Shown piece by piece: positions 56,247 to 64,000 of a stretch of 64,000 bases of DNA. Source of the stretch: Centrapalus pauciflorus (taxonomy: Eukaryota > Streptophyta > Magnoliopsida > Asterales > Asteraceae); the NCBI GenBank assembly GCA_020465985.1, contig JAANYP010002824.1, positions 1 through 64,000 on the forward strand, in the 5' to 3' direction. The notes under the pieces were generated by a model. The model was not told where the DNA came from, made no database searches, and was given only the letters and a program-made list of their open reading frames with translations. Within the stretch, counting starts at the first letter, position 1. Each line of letters begins with the position of its first letter. Both the position numbers and the translations under genes were made by a program.

Positions 56247-57541
56247 TTATTTATTCAAACTGCATCCAGCATACAAACCCTTTTCAACACACACTTTAAC
56301 TACATTCTCATACTTTCTAGCCTCACCATCCATATGAGTGTCACTTGAAATCTTATGAGCATGTAGTATTTGAAGGTCATCTCTAGAGAGATTTACCAGG
56401 TGAAGAGGATCATAGATTCTAAGAATCACATTTTCTTCAAAATCTTCCATCACCGCTTCTCCTGTTTCACACTCAACATACCACCAGTTTAGATTTTTCA
56501 TGACGTTCTGTGGCATAGGCTTGAGTGGTACCTTCCTCAAACACCTCACTGGTCTGTACTGTATCTTCATCCATGGACGCCCAGTTAGAGGATCAATCCG
56601 AGAATGATCCTCTACAATTTTTCCTATCCTTGGATTAAGCCGTTCAAACTTTCTCGACCTTCCCTCTTTCCTTATGATTCTGGCATTTATTTCTGCATAA
56701 GGGTCATTGCCGATATTGATTAGTTCTTTCCAAGCTAAAGCCTTTATCTCAATCTTCGGCAGTGAATTGAATACTTTCAGAGATCTTCTGAGGTACTGGA
56801 GCCCATCTTTTCTCTTGATTATGAATAGCTGCAGTTCCCGATCAAAGAACCAGCTTAATATGCTTCCTGACAGTTTTCCAGTACCCGGCACCCTCATCTT
56901 CTTCTTCAGCTCCAACTCCTTTTGCTCTACCCTGAACCATAGCTTTCTTTTCTCTTCATTAGTCAGCTCTCTGGCAGGCTCTTCTATTGATGACTCAACA
57001 TTTAAAGCAGCATTAACTACTTCTATGTTCACAACATCATTTCCTTCTATTACATACGTATCAGTGATTGGATTTTGCTGAACGGTGATCACATTGGCTT
57101 CATCATCTTCTTCAGCATAGACCTCATCATCGGACTTCCAATCCGTTATGTCACCAGGAACAAATTCTCCCTCTTCTAGTTCCTCCATATCATCTTCAAA
57201 GTCAAAGCACAAATCCGTCGGGTCATCATCGAGATCCATAAGTGCATCAATCATCTCACTTATCTCATACTCTGTAGGTTTAGACGAACTAGCCTCTCCT
57301 TCTTTAGTTCCTGATTGACTCGGCTCCCCCTGAGACTGAGCATCCTGAGCAGCAGAAAAATCTACTGGCTCATTCTGTCTTTCCGTGCTGGGATCATTGC
57401 CGTGGTCATCTTCATCATTATCATCATCCCTCGGCCGCTCCACTTGATCACGGCAGGATGTTTGCCCCTGAGCCTGTAAATTTTTCATTAATTGCTCAAC
57501 CAGGGAGCGCATTGATGTAAGTTCAGCTGCTTGATCAGCGA
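56247..57541 (-). pseudogene. A4 ORF3 C-terminal fragment fused to LTR
   Basis: About 430 codons of ORF3, from LFVADQAAEL to KGLYAGCSLNK, are open without lesions and close to A3 ORF3. The 5' side is fused near 57541 to truncated LTR c, and the frame stays open about 30 codons into the LTR, though without an ATG there. The first in-frame ATG is at MRSLVEQLMKN. An LTR transcript could therefore carry an N-terminally truncated ORF3 product. Expression is unknown. Confidence 0.75.
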
Positions 57542-58156
57542 CAAAGAGTGTGAAATCCTCTTTAACGGGTAGACGGAAACAACTCTCACTATGAAACACG
57601 GAGACTATCAACGAGCTGCACGAACGACACACGAACGCACCTACTAGAATATTCTCCCTGAAACGTCACTCACACTGATGATAAACTCGAAATCGCTTAA
57701 TGCTTAATCACTCTCGAATTCTGCAAAAAGTCTGATAATATTTCGAGTCTTTCCCTAATTATAGAGGCTAATTCGAGTCTGTCATGGGCCAAACTCGAAT
57801 CAGGCCCAAAGCCCATCCGAGTTTGTCCCATCTGACATTCTCGAACCTGCCTAAGTGGTCACATTCGAATCTGTCTAAGTGACTCTTTCGAATCTAACCA
57901 GATTCGAATCCTAGTCCTTAGAGATTTCGAATTTACCTTCTCACATAATTAACTAAGTACTGAAACTTATGTTTTTACCTTATGATTGATTTTGTCTTTG
58001 ATCTTGATGTTTGAACTTCTTGTAATACGTTACATTAAGTTCAAACATACAAACAATAATAAATATCAAACATATATAAACATATATATCAAACACTTGC
58101 TAAAACCACAATGTTGGATCACTTAGACTGCTATCGTCACACAGGGTGTACCAACA
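57542..58156 (-). repeat. A4 5' LTR, U5 end missing (LTR c)
   Basis: 615 bp, starting TGTTGGTACACCC at 58156. The final 40 or so bp of U5 and the PBS are deleted. It keeps the GTGAGT donor-like hexamer that is GTTAGT in LTRs a and b. Confidence 0.88.
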
Positions 58157-58808
58157 GTTCTAACTCTAAAGACAACGTTCATGAGGAAGAAAATGTAGAG
58201 TCTGAAGTCGTTCCCCCCCGTTAGGTGAGATAGGATCAAATTTAGGAGATAATCTTAGGGTTGACGAGATAGAAACATCGTGGATTAATAAGAATCATAC
58301 GATTGAGAGCATCATAGGAAATCCAAATGCTGGTGTAAGGACTAGGAGTAGTTTGAATAACAATACAGTGTTGTTGTCGATGATCAATGACTCTGAGGCC
58401 TTTCACACTTGCCTCTTTCGCGTTTCATCTCGCAAGTAGAGCCAAAGAATGTGCAAATGGCACTGAAAGATAATTCTTGGGTTGAAGCGATGCAGGAAGA
58501 ACTGTCACAAATTTGGAAACTTGAAGTGTGGGAGTTAGTTCCATTACCTCGAGGAGAAGTTGCAATAGGAACCAAGTGGGTTTTTATGTGCAATGCAGAT
58601 GATCGGCGTATAGTGACTCGCAACAAGGCAAGATTAGTGGTAAAGGGTTTCAACCAAGAGGAAGGAATCGATTACAATGAAGTATTTGCGTCAGTGGCAA
58701 GGCTTGAAGTAATCCGTTTGTTTCTGGACTTTACGTCCTTCAAAGGTTTTAAAGTTTATCAACTTGACGTAAAGAGTGCCTTTCTTTATGGGAAAGTGAA
58801 GGAACTGG
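58157..58808 (+). pseudogene. pol: A2 Pol, continued (RT start)
   Basis: Continues A2 Pol after the second GTTCT. A C-run near 58214 holds an extra base, giving a frameshift and stop, and another shift occurs near 58415. The open block 58409-58808 encodes the RT N-terminus (WVEAMQEEL, GTKWVFMC, YQLDVKSAFLYGKVKEL), with FASVAR in place of FAPVAR. It is cut by the E LTR before the catalytic YVDD region. Confidence 0.85.
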
Positions 58809-61215
58809 TGTAACATCCGGCACTAAACCAGGTTAGGAACAATGACCTAATCTGTATTTAATAGCCAATTATAACCTAATCAGTGGTCATTAGAAATTAA
58901 TCAAGTAATTAACAAGGTTTATTAGAAAATTCAACTCAATAAGAATAAAATTCATCGGTGAGATGAATCGGGAAATCAATTAAACCGATCGATTTACGAT
59001 ATGAGGGATTAATTCAACTAAGTACATAATTAATTATGATTTGTGACACTAATCATACTCTAATACAATTACTTAACATTAAATATGCAAGACTAAAACA
59101 ATTCATTAAAACAATGCATCCATAAGTATTTATAAAATTACAAGAAAAGGAAAATACAAGAATACATTTCTAAATACATTTATACAAAAAAAATGTAAAT
59201 ACATGTATAAATACATGCATGGCCGGCCCCTAGGCCATGTGGTGTATTAGAGTTTGACTTTTATTTAAATAATATTACTTTAAACACCATCATTTTGTTT
59301 AAAAGTGCACACAACTTTTGTCTCCCATGCCTTTCATCATTTGAAAGACCAAAAACTCTATAAATAGGAAGGCATTTCATTCATTTTATTCACACCAAAA
59401 TCCTCTTTTCTCTCCTATGAAATCCGGCCAACATACACACACATCACAAACTTCTTCATTCAAGTGTTCTTCAAGTGTTCTTGGTGTTTTTCAAGAGTTT
59501 TGGTGCATATCTTGCAAAGGATTTCAACTTCTACTCAAAATCATATTCTAAATACTTCAAAGTAAGTAAATACTAACTTATTCATCATACATTTATGTTT
59601 ATATAAGTCTTGCATAATATATACAATCACCTACAACAACAAGTTTCATAAAAACTCAAGTTTATAAGTTTCTAGTTTTTATTTTTAAGTTGTTTCTTTA
59701 AATATGTTTATGAATATATACACACATTATAAAAGTGTTAATATTATGAAAACATGTGATATATATGTGTTTTTATAACGTTTAATAACTTTTATACAAG
59801 TAGTCTTTGAATAAACAACAAGAATCATAAGTTGTTTCAAGGTTATAAACTACGGATTTTCGGCAGAAAATTTATATCGACTTTCAAAAATCATAACTAA
59901 TTCATAACTCAAAGAAATGAGTTGATTCTTGTCTCAGAAGTTAGATCTATCTCTTAACTATAGATCTGTAATTTTTCATAATTTATTTTGGAGTTTAAGA
60001 CCGCTCGAAATTATTTGGGAAACCGAAAGTTTGACAGCTCAAAAATGGCCAACATAGGGTTTTTAACGAGCTTTTTCACCAACCTAAACATCTCGAAAAA
60101 TGGCCGTTCTTGATTCTAAAAATCCTTTGTATATAGTAGTTTAATGTCCTAGAAAACCAAAGTCTAAAAAATTTTGGAGCTTGGTCAAAAACAACCTCAA
60201 AGTATGCCGAAAAACCTCCAAAACCTCCGAAAAAGCTGGAAAAGTATATATATATAAACTTGACGTTTTAAGCAAATTTTATTTATAAACTTGTAATGTT
60301 GGGTGATTTAAGACATAAAAATCTATAAATATATATATCATCATATATTAGAGATATTAAGTCCTTATTATCATTTAGGACCCGTTTAATCTCGCTCGGT
60401 GCATCATCCGTCACTTTACGCTAAAAAGCACTTTACGCTAGTTTTTACCATCACACGCTCAGTGAGTTCTCATTGCCGCTATTTTCACACTGTTATGTTT
60501 TGTGGATGAAATACATGCTTCGTTTTTATATGGACACGAAAATATCTTCTTTTCTATTATGTATTACACATGTGGTTCCATTAGCCATGATATCATGAAC
60601 CGTTAATTGCATTTATTTGTAAGCGCGAATATATTGTGGATAGATCTATTGGGAGTCATGTCCCCCACTCGGGTTAGTCGGGTTGTCTAACAGCGGGTGC
60701 ATATATATTCAACACACGGTATTACGTATGGGAATACTGCACATGGCAAACTCATTTTAAATTAAGCTTCGGTTGCATGATGGTTATATGTAATACATAA
60801 CAAGGAATTTATGATTTTATAAATTCAATCTCTATTATTGTTGGCCATACAAGTCAGATTTACGTGTAAACCTATGAGCTCACCAACAATTTTGTTGACG
60901 TATTTTAGCGTGTATTTTCAGGAAATTAAGGCAAGTCCATCACATCGGTAGTATTTTCAAGCTTCCGCATTTAAGGAGTCGCACTCAGTTTCAAACCATT
61001 GGAGATTTATTTGCATTATTGAATTAATTATGTATTTAAATCTCTTTACCTTGCGAACTTCTCTTTATTATTTTGGGTCATGTAAAACATTTATATCTTT
61101 TAAAGTTACTCCGATGTATTTTTGAAAACGTCCATATAGTGGTCGTTCATTATGATTATGGTTATGCTTCCGCGACGTCGCGCTTCGTTGCCAACCGGGG
61201 TAACGGGGTGTGACA
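58809..61215 (+). repeat. Element E 5' LTR, 2.4 kb
   Basis: Begins TGTAACATCCGG and ends GGGGTGTGACA, imperfect inverted ends. There is no coding sequence. A TATA box lies at 59359-59366. Most of its length after 59500 is AT-rich leader-like sequence; a short direct repeat of CTTTACGCTA lies near 60413-60440. Confidence 0.85.
59359..59366 (+). promoter_or_regulatory. Element E TATA box
   Basis: TATAAATA within ACTCTATAAATAGG, followed about 30 bp later by a pyrimidine-rich CTTTTCTCTCC start-like region. A convincing Pol II core promoter in the LTR. Confidence 0.65.
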
Positions 61216-61218
61216 GAT

Positions 61219-61230
61219 TGGTTTCAAAGC
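61219..61230 (+). other. Element E primer-binding site
   Basis: TGGTTTCAAAGC starts 4 nt after the LTR end. It has two mismatches to the usual iMet-complement TGGTATCAGAGC. Confidence 0.6.
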
Positions 61231-61324
61231 CATAGTTATAGTGAACTGCACTTAAGTGTTACTAGTTTTAAAAATATTTTGTAACTAACTAGAAGACTAT
61301 GAATGGACCTTGATAGCAGAAAAC

Positions 61325-62098
61325 ATGTCCCACCCGGAGACTATTATCTTGTCAGATTCAGAGGATGAGAACACCCCTATGAGCCCCGCAGCCGCTGAGA
61401 TTTTCACTGAAGGAGAAACATCTGAGGAAGAAGACCCCTCTGAAGACCCAATGGAGGAGTCAGAAGAGGAACCAATGGAAGAAGATAACGCTGGAGAGGA
61501 TCCACCGCCCCCAACAGTCCCCGCTCGCATTCCATACCACCCGGCAGAGCCGTCATTTAAGCCATATCAGCCTTACCCAAATGGCCCCAAAATGTTGTAC
61601 ACACCCCGAAAGCGGGTGAGCACGCCAAGACGGGAGTCTACTCCTATCCCGACTCCCCAGCCCAATCCCCCACCTCAGCACAGACGGGTAGACGCCCGAA
61701 GATGGGGTTGGATGCCTGAAACTCTCCGTGAGTGGAGGCAAGAGGAAGGAATCCCTTCCCAATTCGAGGTGGGAGGACCATCCTCCGCACCGATCCCACC
61801 TCTCACCCAGGAGACGACTGATCAGACCGTACCCCTGCTAGTAGCACGGTCTTACCATCATGACCTCCAAACCCGGTTACTTAACCAGGATATTGGAGAA
61901 TTGACTGCCCGTCTGGAGCGGGAGGAGATTCAAAACTCCAATTTATACTGGGTTAGCCAGCATGCTCTCACCATCCAACAGGATGGCCTGAATGAGCTTC
62001 GGCAGCAACTAGCCGAAAGCCAAGCTCGGATCGAGGAGCTGACTTTGCGCCTCAATGCCTTAGAAAAGGGAGAGACCCCTGATCACTCCCGCACCTAG
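61325..62098 (+). CDS. Element E upstream ORF (acidic, Pro-rich, coiled coil)
   Basis: 257 codons from ATG 61325 (MSHPETIILSDSEDEN). Residues 1-60 are strongly acidic. Residues 60-130 are Pro/Arg-rich (PRKRVSTPRRESTP). The C-terminal 90 residues look like a coiled coil (NELRQQLAESQARIEELTLR). No known domain is recognised. It lies between PBS and gag, 229 bp before the gag ATG, in the position of a Gag head or leader protein. It may be a separate product or a split-off Gag N-terminus. Confidence 0.6.
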   Translation: MSHPETIILSDSEDENTPMSPAAAEIFTEGETSEEEDPSEDPMEESEEEPMEEDNAGEDPPPPTVPARIPYHPAEPSFKPYQPYPNGPKMLYTPRKRVSTPRRESTPIPTPQPNPPPQHRRVDARRWGWMPETLREWRQEEGIPSQFEVGGPSSAPIPPLTQETTDQTVPLLVARSYHHDLQTRLLNQDIGELTARLEREEIQNSNLYWVSQHALTIQQDGLNELRQQLAESQARIEELTLRLNALEKGETPDHSRT

Positions 62099-62327
62099 TA
62101 CCCCTCCTCTATCTTTATAATATTAGGAACTTATTATGTAATAGTGTAGGACTAAAATTTTCGGGTAATAACCCGCCCCCAATGTAAGAAAATTATGAAT
62201 GATTAATGAAAATTAAAAGTTATTTATGAAATTGTGTTTGATAACTATAGTGTTGTGCCTTAAGAAAAACTTACATCTTTAAGATTCAACTTCTTACACA
62301 ATAATATTTTTTTTAAACTTTAAGATA
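62099..62327 (+). other. Intercistronic spacer in element E
   Basis: AT-rich and non-coding, with TATTTTTTTTAAACTTTAAG just before the gag ATG. No promoter or splice signal stands out. Confidence 0.5.
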
Positions 62328-64000
62328 ATGCCGCCAAGAGGAGTTATGAGCGCCGCAGAAATTGAGGAACTAGTTGCACAAAGAGTGGCTACTGCTATAG
62401 CCACTTACGAGACCAACAGAAACAGTTCAGCTAACGGAGATGGTGGTGCTAGCCGCACCACGGGAGGAACTGAAACCCACCCTAAGGGTTGCGGAATTAA
62501 GGGTTTTTTGAGCTGCAAGCCCCGATACTTCAATGGGACCGAAGGAGCCGTCGGATTAGTACGATGGTTCGAAAAGTTGGAATCCGTCTTCCGTGTTAGC
62601 GGATGCATAGAAGGAGACAAAGTAAAGTTCGCCACCCACACTCTGCAAGACAGCGCCTTGACATGGTGGAACTCGTACACCCAGTCTGTGGGAATTGATG
62701 CAGCTTACCAACTCGCCTGGACCGAGTTGAAGCAGATGATGACCGATGAGTACTGCCCAAGGAATGAGCTACAGAAAATGGAGTCAGAGTTTTGGAATCT
62801 GGCTATGAAGGGAACGGATGTAGCGGGGTACACCAACCGATTTCATGAACTAAGTATTCTGTGCCCTCAGATGGTGACCCCGGAGTACAAGAAAATCGAA
62901 CGTTACATTTGGGGACTCGCTCCTCAAATTCAAGGTAATGTCACTGCCTCCAACCCATCCACCATACAGGATGCCATCAGGATGGCCAACAATCTAATGG
63001 ATCAAGTGTCCCGGAGGAATGAAGCTAAAGCCGGGGAAAACAAGAGGAATTGGGAAGACAATACCGGAAAGAATACGGGTTCGCAATCCAAGATGCCCGA
63101 GACCATCAAGGCTTATGTAGCAGGAACTGAGTCAAGGAAAGTCTACACGGGTACCAAGCCTTTCTGCACCCAATGCAACTTTCATCACAACAAGGGTCCC
63201 TGCCCAACTTGTGGAAAATGCAAACGTATAGGCCATGTAGCCAAAGACTGTAAGTTTTGAACCCCGGGTGTCAATGGCGGCAATCAAAGAGGCTGCTTTG
63301 ATTGTGGAGCTACTGGGCACTTCAAGAGTGAGTGCCCGAAGTTGAGAAATGGTGGAAGAGCTCAGGGGAGAGCTTTTGTGTTAGGAGCAGGTCACGCTCG
63401 TCAAGATCCCCACGTAGTATCAGGTACGTTTCTTATAAATGACATTTACGCTTACGTACTCTTTGATACTGGGGCTGATAGGAGCTTTATATCTGATAAG
63501 TTTAGTAAGCAATTGAATGCCACTCCTTTTCCCTTAGACAACTCTTATACTATAGAACTGGCTGACGGCAAAATAATAGAGGCAAGTAGTATCATTAAGG
63601 AATGCACACTGAAGCTGGCAGATCATCCCTTTAAGATAGACTTAATGCCTATAGAACTCGGAAGTTTTGATATAGTAATTGGTATGGATTGGTTGTCACA
63701 CAATCATGCCGATATTTTGTGTGGTAAGAAAGTGGTACGGATACCACTCCACAAGAAGAAGGTCCTAACAGTCCAAGGGGAAAGAAAGAACCGACAGTTG
63801 AATGTCATATCCGGCCTAAGAACACTAAAGTGCCTTAGGAAAGGTTGCCATGCAGTACTGGTACAAATTGTAGAAAAAGAGTCGGAGGAGAAACGACCCG
63901 AGGATATTCCAGTGGTTTGTGACTATCCGAAGGACTTCCCGGAAGATTTGCCTGGACTTCCGCCAACTAGGCAAGTAGAGTTTCAAATCGATTTGGTGCC
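62328..64000 (+). pseudogene. gag-pol: Element E Gag-Pol start, one in-frame stop
   Basis: ATG 62328 (MPPRGVMSAAEIEELVAQRV). The gypsy capsid domain covers about residues 65-215 (LVRWFEKLESVF, ALTWWNSYTQS, DEYCPRNELQKMESEFW). The first CCHC box is CGKCKRIGHVAKDC near 295. TGA 63258-63260 interrupts the frame, and the same frame then continues with a second CCHC (CFDCGATGHFKSEC), aspartic protease VLFDTGADRSF (about 63451), the DIVIGMDWL block and the RT entry segment FPEDLPGLPPTRQ at the window end. One stop is the only lesion seen, so the copy is young or the stop is bypassed. Confidence 0.85.

Larger units (their letters stand above)
43258..58156 (-). mobile_element. Family-A insertion A3/A4 with three LTRs
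   Basis: Minus-strand order: LTR c (58156-57542, U5 end missing), C-terminal ORF3 fragment (57541-56247), PPT, LTR b (56188-55542), PBS, gag, pol, spacer, ORF3, PPT, LTR a (43914-43258). The whole block has one GTTCT target duplication. This is the product expected if unequal exchange between LTRs made a tandem sharing LTR b, followed by deletion of most of the first internal region. Confidence 0.9.
38302..58808 (+). mobile_element. Family-A Copia element A2, nested host
   Basis: Same family as A1 but diverged. Order: LTR (38302-about 38866), leader remnant, gag (38914-41655), pol to 43257, the A3/A4 insertion (43258-58156), then pol again from 58157 until element E cuts it at 58808. PBS and most of the leader are deleted. 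Gag and pol carry many lesions. The outer target site on the left is CCATC (38297-38301); the right end is not in the window. Confidence 0.85.
58809..64000 (+). mobile_element. Ty3/gypsy element E, 5' part
   Basis: A long LTR, an iMet-like PBS, an acidic upstream ORF, then gag-protease-RT running off the window. The order protease-RT directly after gag, without integrase in between, is Ty3/gypsy. The iMet-type PBS suggests a chromovirus, but the clade cannot be assigned from the part visible. It is inserted in A2 Pol, so it is younger than A2. A possible target site is ACTGG (58804-58808). Confidence 0.85.

Noticed and set aside
57542..57632. Start of the A4 ORF3 fusion inside the LTR as a novel N-terminus
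   Set aside because: The frame there begins only with a GTG; the first ATG is inside ORF3, so no new N-terminal exon is supported.

Overview
This window reads as intergenic chromatin of a dicot nuclear genome. It is almost entirely nested LTR retrotransposons, with one short host-gene fragment. The long AT-rich LTRs, SIRE/Maximus-like Ty1/Copia elements with an extra ORF after pol, Tat/Athila-type remnants and a CCHC-type Ty3/gypsy element recall Asteraceae genomes. That assignment rests on remembered family resemblance, not a search. No rRNA, tRNA, CRISPR or bacterial-style operon was seen.

Layout: 1-1260, two Copia-type LTR remnants. 1681-4548, decayed Athila-like ORF and 3' tail (+). 4550-6436, Tat/Athila-like gag start, PBS and LTR (-). 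6468-8130, remnants of a retroelement accessory ORF (-). 8131-22025, Copia element A1 (+) with two LTRs, open gag, pol and ORF3, and an assembly gap in ORF3. 22026-28744, decayed Copia element B (-). 28745-about 37125, very old Copia element D (+). 37519-37737, (TA)n. 38025-38300, PPR-like host fragment (-). 38302-58808, element A2 (+, same family as A1), split by 43258-58156, a minus-strand family-A insertion (A3/A4) with three LTRs inside one 5-bp target duplication. 58809-64000, Ty3/gypsy element E (+), inserted in A2 pol and running off the window.

Family A is the most interesting content. Its plan is LTR, tRNA-iMet PBS, gag, pol, a 2.2-kb non-coding spacer, a 1009-codon ORF3 (env-like by position only), PPT, LTR. 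Gag and pol share a frame but are separated by a TAA that overlaps a branch-point-like CTAAC, about 20 nt before a strong 3' splice site. In A1 and A3 an ACCG|GTAAGAG donor lies about 258 nt upstream in the same phase, so splicing would delete the stop and fuse Gag to Pol. ORF3 is preceded by another CTAAC...CAG acceptor 2 nt before its ATG, and the A1 LTR leader carries a TAG|GTGAGT donor. The spacer holds three tandem hairpins with shared architecture and paired changes between copies. Together these suggest a retrovirus-like splicing programme plus a structured RNA element in a plant Copia family. This is inference from sequence and has not been tested.
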